Below are positions 31,251 through 40,803 of a stretch of DNA of 64,000 nt, in pieces. Every line of letters begins with the position of its first letter. Positions within the stretch are counted from its first letter, which is position 1. The position numbers were made by a program, and so were the translations under genes. The notes beneath the pieces are model-generated. The model worked only from the letters and a program-made list of their open reading frames with translations. It was not told where the DNA came from and did no database searches. The DNA comes from Lutibaculum sp963816555 (lineage in GTDB: Bacteria; Pseudomonadota; Alphaproteobacteria; Rhizobiales; Tepidamorphaceae), in contig CAWFLD010000017.1 in the NCBI GenBank assembly GCA_963816555.1, positions 175,899 to 239,898 of the forward strand, read 5' to 3'.

Positions 31251-32282
31251 TCAGGCCGCCTCGCGCTCGATCCGGCGCCTCAGGAAGCGCAGCACCGCCT
31301 TCTCCTCGCCGGAAAGGTCGGTGGCGTCGTCGATCTCCTCCTCGACCTTCCGCTTCAGGACGCCGGCGAGCGTGCCGTCGAGATAGCCTTCGATGACCTC
31401 GGGATGGACGTAGCTCTTGCGGCAGACGGTGGGCGTGTTGCCGAGGCGGCGCGCGACCTTCTCGATCGCCCGCTTGATGTTGGACTGGGCCGCCTTCTTG
31501 GTGTCGGCCGACTCGTATTCGAGCAGCGCCAGCGCCGCGAAGACCGTCGCGGCCCATGTGCGGAAGTCCTTGGCGGAGAACTCCTCGCCCATCGTCTCGC
31601 GGATGTACTCGTTGACGTCGGACGACTGGATCCGGTGCGGCTCGCCGTCGTCGTCCTCGAACTGGAAGAGGTGCTGGCCCGGCAGGCCCTCCATCCTGCG
31701 CATCACCGTCTCGACGCGGCGGTCGCGCAGGCTCGTGTCGAACTCCTGGCCGGACTTGCCCTTGAACCGGAAGTGCAGCTTGTGGCCCTCGTGGTCGACG
31801 TGCCTGGTGCGCAGCGTGGTCAGGCCGTAGCTCTTGTTCTGCTTGACGTAGGTGTCGTTGCCGACCCTCATCAGCGTCTGCTCGAGCACCCGGACCGCCG
31901 TCGCGAGCACGAGCTCGCGGCTCAGCTTGCGCTTGCCGAGGTCCTGCCGCACGCGCTGCCGGAGCTGCGGCAGCTTCACGGCGAACTGCAGCACGTGGGC
32001 GAACTTGTGCTGCTCGCGCCACGCCCGGTAGTCCGGATGGTAGATGTACTGCTTGCGGCCGCGCGCGTCGCGCCCCGTCGCCTGGATGTGGCCGTCGGGA
32101 TCGGGGCAGATCCAGACGTTCTCCCACGCCGGCGGGATCGCCAGCTTGCGGATGCGTGCCTTCTCCGCCTCGCGGGTGATCAGCTTGCCGTTCGTGTCGT
32201 AGAACGCGAAGCCCTTCCCGGAGCGCTTGCGCCGGAAGCCTGGATCTTCGTCGGAGGAGTAGCTGAGTGCGGGCTCGTTCAT
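31251..32282 (-). CDS. Type IB (poxvirus/eukaryote-like) DNA topoisomerase
   Basis: A 343-residue enzyme that relaxes supercoils by a 3'-phosphotyrosyl nick. The N-terminal domain reads KGFAFYDTNGKLITREAEKA and RKLAIPPAWENVWICPDPDG. The catalytic core holds VRVLEQTLMRVGNDTYVKQN, YGLTTLRTRHV, FKGKSGQEFDTSL (general-acid Lys), FRTWAATVFAALAL (Arg) and NTPTVCRKSYVHPEVIEGYL with the nucleophilic Tyr. All these residues are present. It is an accessory enzyme scattered among bacteria. Confidence 0.9.
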   Translation of the reverse strand: MNEPALSYSSDEDPGFRRKRSGKGFAFYDTNGKLITREAEKARIRKLAIPPAWENVWICPDPDGHIQATGRDARGRKQYIYHPDYRAWREQHKFAHVLQFAVKLPQLRQRVRQDLGKRKLSRELVLATAVRVLEQTLMRVGNDTYVKQNKSYGLTTLRTRHVDHEGHKLHFRFKGKSGQEFDTSLRDRRVETVMRRMEGLPGQHLFQFEDDDGEPHRIQSSDVNEYIRETMGEEFSAKDFRTWAATVFAALALLEYESADTKKAAQSNIKRAIEKVARRLGNTPTVCRKSYVHPEVIEGYLDGTLAGVLKRKVEEEIDDATDLSGEEKAVLRFLRRRIEREAA

Positions 32283-32351
32283 GGCCCGTTATGAACACGC
32301 GACGCTGCGGCCGGTTCCGCCAAGTCACTCTGCGTACCGGGCTTTTCGCCG

Positions 32352-33233
32352 TCAGCCGGCCGCCGGCAGCTCCTCGAACGCGACCGCGGCGCCCATCGCG
32401 TCGCGCGCCGCCACGACCAGCCGGTCGCCGCGGCGCTCGCTCGCGGTGCCGCCGGCCTCGAGGCACGCCCGGGCCCTCTCGAGGTCGCGGACGCCGATCG
32501 TCATGGCCGCAAAGCGCGACGTGTCGAAGTCGTCTACGTCGATCGCCTCGCCCCACAGCGAGCGGGCGGCGCGCGGCGTCAGCACGACGATCCGTCCGCG
32601 CGGCGTCTCGACCGTCAGCCCCATGCTCGTGGCGCGCACGTCGCGGGTGCCGGCGAAGCCCTCGAAGAAGGCATGGTGGTCGGACGGCGCCTCGGCGACC
32701 ATCACGGTCTCGAGCACCGTCTCGGCGGTGTTGTCGTGGCGCTGGTACTCGGGCTTCCAGAAGGCCTGCGGGTTGAGCTGCTGGCAGGTGAAGAAGCCGG
32801 CGTCGGGCATCAGCGGATCCGACGCGAAGGCGAGCTTGAAGCCGACGCGCTCGCTCGAGCCGTCCGGCATCCTCGCGTCGCGGGCGAACTCGAAGGGCGC
32901 GTAGGCCTGCAGCCAGCGCGCCGCGAACTCGCGCCCGTCGGCAACCGCGTCGGCGCTCTCGAGCACCAGCATCGAGATGCCCTCGTGGCGCTCGAGGAAG
33001 CGGTGGTTGAAGCGCGGGAAGCTGAACTGGCCGGGCTCGGGCACCGGGATCGCGTTGAAGTCGGCGACGCTCAGGAACTCCAGGAACGCGCCGTCGAGCT
33101 GCACCAGGCTGTTCGCCGTGCCGAAGGGGTGCTGCGCCACCGGCGTCAGCGTGAAGCCCATCCCCGCATACACCTTGCGCGCCCGGTCGAGCCCGTGCAC
33201 GGCGATGACGAGATGGTCGATCCCGCGCGCCAT
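32352..33233 (-). CDS. VOC-family (glyoxalase-like domain) protein
   Basis: 293 residues with an N-terminal glyoxalase-like repeat (GIDHLVIAVHGLDRARKVYA, GFTLTPVAQHPFGTANSLVQ, LDGAFLEFLSV) and a degenerate second repeat near the C-terminus (MTIGVRDLERARACLEAGG). His6 and Glu52-type positions could bind a metal. The substrate is unknown. It lies eight bases after pyrG on the same strand, so it is probably co-transcribed with it. Confidence 0.8.
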   Translation of the reverse strand: MARGIDHLVIAVHGLDRARKVYAGMGFTLTPVAQHPFGTANSLVQLDGAFLEFLSVADFNAIPVPEPGQFSFPRFNHRFLERHEGISMLVLESADAVADGREFAARWLQAYAPFEFARDARMPDGSSERVGFKLAFASDPLMPDAGFFTCQQLNPQAFWKPEYQRHDNTAETVLETVMVAEAPSDHHAFFEGFAGTRDVRATSMGLTVETPRGRIVVLTPRAARSLWGEAIDVDDFDTSRFAAMTIGVRDLERARACLEAGGTASERRGDRLVVAARDAMGAAVAFEELPAAG

Positions 33234-33240
33234 CGGGGCC

Positions 33241-34869
<1,629 letters not shown>

Positions 34870-34928
34870 GGCGCTCGTGCTACCTCAGTATATCGGCCGG
34901 CCGGCGGCCCCAACGTCGCGCATGCCCC

Positions 34929-35312
34929 TTACTGGGACTGCGGCACCTGCGGCTCGCTCGGCTTGCTCTGGTTCAGCTGGTTGAGCTGATTCAGGATGCC
35001 GCCCTGCTGGCCGCCCTGATCCGCCGGCGCCTGCTCGCCCTGGGTCGCGGGCTGGGCCGTGCCGCCCTGGTCGAAGATCGAGGTCGGCGCGCCCTGGCGG
35101 GCGAGGAGCGTCAGGCTGATGCTCGTGACGAAGAAGGCCACGGCCAGAATGGTGGTCGCACGCGTCAGGACGTTGGCCGTGCCGCGGCTCGACATGAAGT
35201 TGCCGCCGCCGCCGCCGATACCGAGCGCGCCGCCTTCCGATTTCTGAACGAGCACCACGCCAACGAGCGCGATCACCACCATGAGGTGGATGACGATGAT
35301 AACCGTTTCCAT
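34929..35312 (-). CDS. secG: Protein-export membrane protein SecG
   Basis: 127 residues with two membrane segments (VIIVIHLMVVIALVGVVLVQ and ILAVAFFVTSISLTLLA) separated by a Gly-rich loop (GGALGIGGGGGNFMSSRGTA). A Gln/Pro/Asn-rich hydrophilic tail follows, as in other Hyphomicrobiales SecG proteins. It assists the SecYEG translocase. The gene is transcribed towards pyrG. Confidence 0.9.
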   Translation of the reverse strand: METVIIVIHLMVVIALVGVVLVQKSEGGALGIGGGGGNFMSSRGTANVLTRATTILAVAFFVTSISLTLLARQGAPTSIFDQGGTAQPATQGEQAPADQGGQQGGILNQLNQLNQSKPSEPQVPQSQ

Positions 35313-35423
35313 GCTGTCGATGTCCGGATGCGGGGAGTTGAGGCGCCTTGTACACCGGCGCGCGCAGCTATGCTACCCGCGAAGTGGACCGGTTGCCGCC
35401 TCGCGTCAAGTCCCGGCGCGGCC

Positions 35424-36398
35424 TCATCTTCCGGCGATGCGCTGGAGAAACGCCGTGACGGCGTCCGTCACCCGCTTGTCGACCGGCGGGTCGATCGAGG
35501 AATAGGTCGCGAGATTCGCGCTCCTCTCGGCCGGTGCGTTCTTCAGCACGTGGTTCACGCCCTCGATGATCTTCACCTCGACCTTCGGGCCGGCCTCGGC
35601 GAGCCGGCGCGCGCTGTCGACGCCGACCTGCAGGTCGTTCGTGCCCTGCACCACGAGGGTCGGCTTGTCGAGCTTCTGGAGCTCGTCGCGGGGGTCCATC
35701 GCGAACCACGAGATGAGGTAGGGCTGCACGCTGGGGCGGAAGAGCGCCATCAGCTCCTGCGGCACGTCGTCGACGAGCTCCCCCTCCTCCAGCCGCCGCA
35801 GCGTGTCCTCCGCGGTCTGCATCAGCGCCTCCGGCAGGCCCGACTGGGCGAGCTGGCGGCGGATCAGGTCGCTCGCCCGGTGCCCCGGCGCGGCCAGCAG
35901 CACGAGGCCGTCGACGTCGACCTCCTGCGCCATCATCGTCGCGACGAGCGCGCCCTCGCTGTGACCGATCAGGAACACGGGCACGTCGGGGGCTTCCTGG
36001 CGCAGCCTGAGAAGCCAGGAGAGGCCGTCCTGCACGTAGGTGTCGAAGCGCAGCCGGTCCTCCGAGGGCGCGGCCTGCGCGCTCTCGCCGACGCCGCGCT
36101 TGTCGAAGCGCAGCGTCGCCACGCCGCGCGCCGCCAGGCCGAGGGCGAGCTGCCTCAGGCTGTCGTTCTCGAGGCCCGGCTGGTTGCCGTTGCGGTCGGT
36201 GGGGCCGGAGCCGGCCAGCACCAGCGCCGCCGCCCACGGCTCGTCTCCGTCGGGCCAGGCATAGGTGCCGGCGAGGTCGCCATCATCCTGCAAGGTCAAG
36301 TCCTGCTCCAGAACCTGCTGCGCCCATGCGCCGGAAGAGCCCGCCAGAACGACAAGGAGGCCCATCAGGAGCGAAAGCGCCAATCCGGCTGTCCTCAT
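35424..36398 (-). CDS. Secreted alpha/beta hydrolase
   Basis: 324 residues with a signal peptide (MRTAGLALSLLMGLLVVLAG, SSGAWA) followed by an alpha/beta-hydrolase fold. The oxyanion segment is ALVLAGSGPTDRNGNQPG, the nucleophile elbow GHSEGA (Ser), the acid probably lies in VVQGTNDLQVGVDSA, and the catalytic His is in IIEGVNHVLKNA. The family includes acyl-peptide-hydrolase-like esterases, and the substrate is unknown. The start is the ATG before the signal peptide. It lies between tpiA and secG on the same strand. Confidence 0.85.
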   Translation of the reverse strand: MRTAGLALSLLMGLLVVLAGSSGAWAQQVLEQDLTLQDDGDLAGTYAWPDGDEPWAAALVLAGSGPTDRNGNQPGLENDSLRQLALGLAARGVATLRFDKRGVGESAQAAPSEDRLRFDTYVQDGLSWLLRLRQEAPDVPVFLIGHSEGALVATMMAQEVDVDGLVLLAAPGHRASDLIRRQLAQSGLPEALMQTAEDTLRRLEEGELVDDVPQELMALFRPSVQPYLISWFAMDPRDELQKLDKPTLVVQGTNDLQVGVDSARRLAEAGPKVEVKIIEGVNHVLKNAPAERSANLATYSSIDPPVDKRVTDAVTAFLQRIAGR

Positions 36399-36421
36399 GC
36401 CGCATCGTCCCCGTGCCGCCG

Positions 36422-37189
36422 TCAGAGCGCGCCGGTCTCGTAGACCGCCGCGATCGCCAGGAAGTCGTCGGCCTTCAGGCTCGCGCCGCCGACGAGGGCC
36501 CCGTCGACATTCGCGACCGCCATCAGCTCCGCCGCGTTGGACGGCTTGACCGACCCTCCGTAGAGGAGGCGCACCGCGTCGCCGGCCTCGCCGAAGCGCT
36601 TCTTGAGCGCCTCGCGAAGCTTCAGGTGCATCTCGGCCACGTCGTCCGCCGTCGGCGTGCGCCCCGTGCCGATCGCCCAGACCGGCTCGTAGGCGACGAC
36701 AAGGGTCTCGGGCGTCGCCCCGTCGGGGATCGAGCCGTCGAGCTGCGAGGCGACGACCGAGACGGCCTCGCCGGCCTCGCGCTGCGCCTCCGTCTCGCCG
36801 ACGCAGACGATCGCCACGAGCTTCGCCCGCCACGCCGCCTCGACCTTCTCGCGAACCTCCTCGTCGGTCTCGCCGTGGTCCTGCCGGCGCTCGGAGTGCC
36901 CGAGGATCACCGCGCGCGCACCGGCATCCGCCAGCATTTCCGCGGAGACGTCGCCCGTATGCGCGCCGGACTCCGCCGCGTGGCAGTCCTGGCCGCCGAG
37001 GCCGATCGGGCAGCCCTGGCCGCCGAGCGCCGACAGACGCATCAGGAGCGTCGCCGGCGGGCAGATCATCAGGTCGGCGGCCGCGCCGCTCTTCGCCAGC
37101 TCGATCATCTTCTCGAACTCGAGCTCGCTGCCGCGCAGCCCGTTCATCTTCCAGTTGCCTGCCACGAGCGGCCTTACGCCGGGGGTCAT
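36422..37189 (-). CDS. tpiA: Triosephosphate isomerase
   Basis: A 255-residue TIM barrel that interconverts dihydroxyacetone phosphate and glyceraldehyde 3-phosphate. The catalytic lysine is in LVAGNWKMNG, the histidine in VILGHSERR, the glutamate and flexible loop in VAYEPVWAIGTGRTP, and the phosphate site in LLYGGSVKPSNA. The ATG overlaps the upstream stop as ATGA, so its translation is coupled to the two-gene module before it. Confidence 0.95.
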   Translation of the reverse strand: MTPGVRPLVAGNWKMNGLRGSELEFEKMIELAKSGAAADLMICPPATLLMRLSALGGQGCPIGLGGQDCHAAESGAHTGDVSAEMLADAGARAVILGHSERRQDHGETDEEVREKVEAAWRAKLVAIVCVGETEAQREAGEAVSVVASQLDGSIPDGATPETLVVAYEPVWAIGTGRTPTADDVAEMHLKLREALKKRFGEAGDAVRLLYGGSVKPSNAAELMAVANVDGALVGGASLKADDFLAIAAVYETGAL

Positions 37190-37879
37190 GTCGCCGAGGC
37201 TCCTTCTTGTCGGTCGGTCGTTTCCTGTTGCGCTTCTAGCAGGGCGAAGAGTCCCGAGCGCGACATTTTCGGCATCATGGCGCAGCTTTCGAGGAGCTCG
37301 ACCGGCAGCGGGCTGCCCCGGAACACCGAGAACAGCTCGCGCTGCTCCTCGAGCGGCCAGCGCTGCCGCCCCTCCTCCGCCCGGTAGTCGTAGCCGGGCC
37401 CCAGCCTGCCCCCGCTGCGCAGGCGGGGCGCGAGCGCCCTGTCGATCGCCTGCGCGAGGTCGCGCGTGGCGCGCTCGATCGACAGCCATCCCGCGGTGTC
37501 GAGGAACAGCGCGTCCACCGGCTCCTCCGCCATGCGCGCCGAGATCGCCTCGTCGAAGGCGGCGCCGAGCGTCAGCACGAAGACGGCGACGCGCAGGCGC
37601 GCGGGCGAGAACGCGCTCGAAGGCCCCGCCCGTGAAGGTCGTGCCGTCTGACAGGGAGACGCTCGCCCCGTCGACGGACGCGACATCGCAGCGGCGCCAG
37701 GCGGCATGCGGCGCGGCGATGGTCGGCGCGAGCTCGGCCGCCCGTTCCGCCGCCCGCATGATCGGCCGCCGCACCCGCTCGAGGTCGCGGTAGCCGTGCA
37801 CGCGCAGGATGCGGCGGACGGAGACCTCCGGCCCCTCGCCGCGCCACTCCATGGTGTCGGCGCCTGCTTCCGCGTTCAT
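37186..37879 (-). CDS. Stand-alone methionine-synthase activation-domain-like protein, one frame break
   Basis: About 230 residues. The C-terminal half has DALFLDTAGWLSIERATRDL, GGRLGPGYDYRAEEGRQRWP and ESCAMMPKMSRSGLFALL. This matches the pattern of the vitamin-B12-dependent methionine synthase reactivation domain (R-x-GPGY...M-x-P-x-x-S-x-SG). The N-terminal half has RRILRVHGYRDLERVRRPIM. The frame shifts once near 37595-37605. Stand-alone copies accompany corrinoid methyltransferases in alphaproteobacterial one-carbon operons. The start overlaps the upstream stop as ATGA and the stop overlaps tpiA as ATGA. Confidence 0.65.
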
Positions 37880-38175
37880 TTCTTCTGCTTCAGGCTCGCG
37901 ACGACGGCGGCGCGGATCTCGTCGTAGCGCTCCTCGATGGCGTCCGCCGCCTCCCTGACGATCGCATCCGGGTCGCCTTCGCGCTCGCCCAGCGGCTCGC
38001 GCTGCCACGCTTCGAGATACGCGTCGCTTTCGGCGAGGCCGCGCCGCATCGCCACCATGTCGATGAGCTCCTGGAAGCGGCTGCTCAGCTCCACCTTGTG
38101 GCGGTCGCGCCCCACCCGCGCCTCGACCATGGAGGGGATCTCCTGCCAGGAGACGAGCGTCAGCTTGACCGTCAC
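37876..38175 (-). CDS. Small 'virulence factor' family protein of alphaproteobacterial one-carbon operons
   Basis: A 99-residue acidic protein starting MTVKLTLVSWQEIPSMVEAR, then HKVELSSRFQELIDMVAMR and ESDAYLEAWQRE. This matches the small alphaproteobacterial family named 'virulence factor', whose real function is unknown. In relatives it sits beside methylenetetrahydrofolate reductase and corrinoid methyltransferase genes, which fits the activation-domain protein that follows. It is the first gene of the run leading to tpiA. Confidence 0.75.
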   Translation of the reverse strand: MTVKLTLVSWQEIPSMVEARVGRDRHKVELSSRFQELIDMVAMRRGLAESDAYLEAWQREPLGEREGDPDAIVREAADAIEERYDEIRAAVVASLKQKK

Positions 38176-38205
38176 GGGCCGCCCCTTGTGCCTTGTGTTC
38201 TCGCA

Positions 38206-38239
38206 AGAATTCGAGGCATGGCGGCATGTGCCGTGTCAA
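38206..38239 (-). promoter_or_regulatory. Candidate promoter of the virulence-factor/activation-domain/tpiA operon
   Basis: TTGACA with the extension CCTTGACACGG reads on the minus strand at 38239-38234, 59 bases before the first start codon. The -10 is weak; AATTCT at 38211-38206 is the only AT-rich hexamer near. Confidence 0.35.
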
Positions 38240-38290
38240 GGCGAAGGTGAAGCGCACCCGGTCACGCGGCTTCGGCGCGGCAGTATCCGC

Positions 38291-38321
38291 TTGACCCGGG
38301 ACGAGCTTCCGCTCCTACGAT
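38291..38321 (+). promoter_or_regulatory. Candidate promoter of the small secreted protein gene
   Basis: TTGACC at 38291-38296 is followed after 18-19 bases by CTACGA/TACGAT (38315-38321). This lies about 30 bases before the start codon at 38352. Confidence 0.4.
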
Positions 38322-38351
38322 GCCGCATCCACGCCAGCATGCGGAACGCCC

Positions 38352-38696
38352 ATGGTGCCCCTCCTTCGCCCTGCCCTCCTCCTCGCCTCCCTGGCGCTTT
38401 CGGCCACGGTGCTGCCGCCGTCCGCCGAGGCGAAGCCCGCCCGCTGCTTCACCAGCGACGACGGCTACTATCCGTGCGAATTCGAGGCGTTCGGCGGCGA
38501 CGGGAGCTTCGAGATCCGGGCGGCGGGCTACCCGACCTTCACGCTGACGATGGACGGCAACGGCGTGGCCTTCGCCTCGGGCATCTTCGAGCCCGGCGGG
38601 CGTTCGGTGGCGCTGCCCGGCCTCTACCGGCGCGAGCGCGCCGATCCCGCCTGCTGGATGAACGACACCACGGGCGCCCGCCTCTGCGCCTGGTAG
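38352..38696 (+). CDS. Small secreted protein of unknown function
   Basis: 114 residues: a signal peptide (MVPLLRPALLLASLALSATV, then PPSAEA) and a mature domain of about 88 residues with four cysteines (CFTSDDGYYPCEFEAFGGDG, PACWMNDTTGARLCAW) that could form two disulphides. The mature part looks beta-rich. No known domain is recognised. It stands alone with its own likely promoter. Confidence 0.65.
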   Translation: MVPLLRPALLLASLALSATVLPPSAEAKPARCFTSDDGYYPCEFEAFGGDGSFEIRAAGYPTFTLTMDGNGVAFASGIFEPGGRSVALPGLYRRERADPACWMNDTTGARLCAW

Positions 38697-38801
38697 GGCG
38701 CGAGGTCGCGATTTCGCCGATCCGGATCCGACCGTTCACAGCCGCCCCCTGCTGCGCCGCGCGATCCGGTCCGCAAGGTGGCGGCCTTCGTGGATCCTGC
38801 C

Positions 38802-39872
38802 TCAGCCGCCCCAGGTGCGCTCGAGCACGCCGACCCAGTTGTCGTGGCAGATCTTCTTCAGGAGCGGCTCGCCGTAGCCGTGGGCGCGCATGGCGTCGAC
38901 CAGCACCGGCAGGCCCGCCGCGTCCTTCATCGCGGCGGGAATGACCGCGCCGTCGAAATCCGAGCCGAGGCCGACATGGTCCTCGCCGAGCCGGCCGATC
39001 AGGTGGTCGGCGTGGCGCAGGATCGTCTCGATCGGGGTGTCCGCGATCATGCGGCCATCCTCGCGCAGGAAGGCGGTCGCGTAGTTGATGCCGACGATGC
39101 CGCCGCTCTCGGCGACGGCGTCGAGCTGCTTGTCCGTCAGGTTGCGCGCATGCGGCGTGACGGCGTGGGCGTTCGAGTGGCTGGCGACGAGCGGCTTCTG
39201 CGAGAGCGCGGCGACGTCCCAGAACCCCTTCTCCGTGATGTGCGAGAGGTCGATCATCACGCCCATCCGGTTGCACGCGACGACGAGCCGCTTGCCCGCG
39301 TCGGTCAGGCCGGGCCCGGTGTCGGGCGAGGAGGGAAAGCGGAAGGGCACGCCGTGGCCGAAGATGTTCGAGCGGCTCCAGACCGGCCCGACCGAGCGCA
39401 GGCCCGCCTTGTAGAGCACGTCGAGCGCGTAGAGGTCCGGATCGAGCGCCTCCGCGCCCTCGATGTGCATGACGGTTGCGAGAACGCCCCGTGCCATCGC
39501 CGCGCGGATCTCCGCGGCCGTGGTGCAGACCTTCACCTGCCCCTGCGACGCACGTTCGATCCGCACGAGCAGCGCGGCGAGGGCGAGCGTCACCGGCAGG
39601 GCCTGCGGCACCGGCACCTGCGGCGGCAGCGGCATGTCGTACTGCGCCTGGAGCATCGCCTCCTCGGCGTCGGACGCCCGCTCCATGCCCGGCACGAAGA
39701 TCGCGAACAGGCCGCCCGCGAAGCCGCCGCGGCGCATGCGCGGCAGGTCGAGATGGCCGGTCGGCTCGCCGTCGAGGAAGCGCCGTTCCGCGGCCTCGGG
39801 CCCCTGGCGCCACAGACGCAGGAGAACGTCGTTGTGGCCGTCGAAGACCGGCATGAGGCTCTGTTCTGGCAT
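38802..39872 (-). CDS. Membrane dipeptidase (renal dipeptidase, M19 family)
   Basis: A 356-residue zinc dipeptidase in a TIM-barrel fold. Metal and active-site segments are FDGHNDVLLRL (HxD), MHIEGAEALD (bridging Glu), DLSHITEKGFWDV, PLVASHSNAHAV and LGSDFDGAV. These enzymes hydrolyse dipeptides, often with D-residues. There is no N-terminal signal peptide, so a cytoplasmic location is likely. Confidence 0.88.
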   Translation of the reverse strand: MPEQSLMPVFDGHNDVLLRLWRQGPEAAERRFLDGEPTGHLDLPRMRRGGFAGGLFAIFVPGMERASDAEEAMLQAQYDMPLPPQVPVPQALPVTLALAALLVRIERASQGQVKVCTTAAEIRAAMARGVLATVMHIEGAEALDPDLYALDVLYKAGLRSVGPVWSRSNIFGHGVPFRFPSSPDTGPGLTDAGKRLVVACNRMGVMIDLSHITEKGFWDVAALSQKPLVASHSNAHAVTPHARNLTDKQLDAVAESGGIVGINYATAFLREDGRMIADTPIETILRHADHLIGRLGEDHVGLGSDFDGAVIPAAMKDAAGLPVLVDAMRAHGYGEPLLKKICHDNWVGVLERTWGG

Positions 39873-40004
39873 GGGAAACTCCGCGGTCGGGCGAGCGGTG
39901 CGGCGATCATCCCGCCGCCGGAGCGGGCCCGCCGGCGGGATGATCGGCCGTCTTCGTAAGGGCGTGGCGGCAGGGAGCGGCTCGCGGGCCGCCCCGACCC
40001 GCCG

Positions 40005-40583
40005 TCAGTCGCGGGTCAGCGCCTTCCAGGCGAGCGGCAGGCTGGCCATGGCGAGCGCCACCTTCAGCGCCTCGCCCGGCAGGAACGGCAGCAGCCCGCC
40101 GGCAACCGCCTTCTGGACGCCGATCAGCGCCGACAGCCAGCCGAGGCCGAGGCCGAAGATGACGATGTCGCCGAGGAGGAACATGCCGAGCCCGGACAGG
40201 AAGGTGCGACCGAAGCCGCGGTCGGCGAGATATCCCGTGAGCGCCGCCGCGGCGAGGAAGCCGACGAGGTAGCCACCCGTCGGGCCGGCCAGGTAGGCGA
40301 GCCCGGCACCCGTCGCGAAGACCGGCAGGCCGAGCGCGCCCTGCAGGAGGTAGGTCGCCACCGTCGCGGCGCCGAGGCGCATGCCGTAGACGGCGCCGAG
40401 AACGAGCACCGCGTAGGTCTGCATCGTCATCGGCACCGGCCAGAACGGCACCTGCACCTTCGCCGAGACCGTGAGAAGGACGCTGCCGATGAGCACGAGC
40501 GCCGTGGCCCGCGCCGCTGCGCCATGCGATTCGCTCGGCCACAGCCGATCGATGAGTGTCGTTCCCGCGCCCGTCGTCGCCAT
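40005..40583 (-). CDS. bioY: Biotin transporter BioY (ECF S component)
   Basis: 192 residues with six hydrophobic segments. The BioY pattern is clear: VPFWPVPMTMQTYAVLVLG, YLLQGALGLPVF, GPTGGYLVGFLAAAALTGYL and LPGEALKVALAMASLP. It binds biotin at the membrane; no ecfA/ecfT partners (bioMN) are in view, and solitary BioY proteins are known. I saw no BioR-type TTATNNATAA box upstream. Confidence 0.9.
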   Translation of the reverse strand: MATTGAGTTLIDRLWPSESHGAAARATALVLIGSVLLTVSAKVQVPFWPVPMTMQTYAVLVLGAVYGMRLGAATVATYLLQGALGLPVFATGAGLAYLAGPTGGYLVGFLAAAALTGYLADRGFGRTFLSGLGMFLLGDIVIFGLGLGWLSALIGVQKAVAGGLLPFLPGEALKVALAMASLPLAWKALTRD

Positions 40584-40803
40584 GAAATTCGCTCCGTTTC
40601 GTTCAACGCCATCGGCTCGCGCTGCGGCCGGCCATGCCTATGGTCTAGGCCGCCTCGCGGACCCGCCGCAACCACAAAACCGCTGAACTCGGGGTTCCGC
40701 TTCGCGGCCGCCGGGCCGCGGGCCGCGAATTTGCACCTTGCGGTGCCGCGGCGCCTGCGCCAAACGGGACGGCGCCAGCCTCGCGGGCGACGACACGGAC
40801 GCC

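Noticed and set aside
40584..40803. BioR-type operator or biotin riboswitch before bioY
   Set aside because: No TTATNNATAA-like box or conserved RNA structure was found in these bases.
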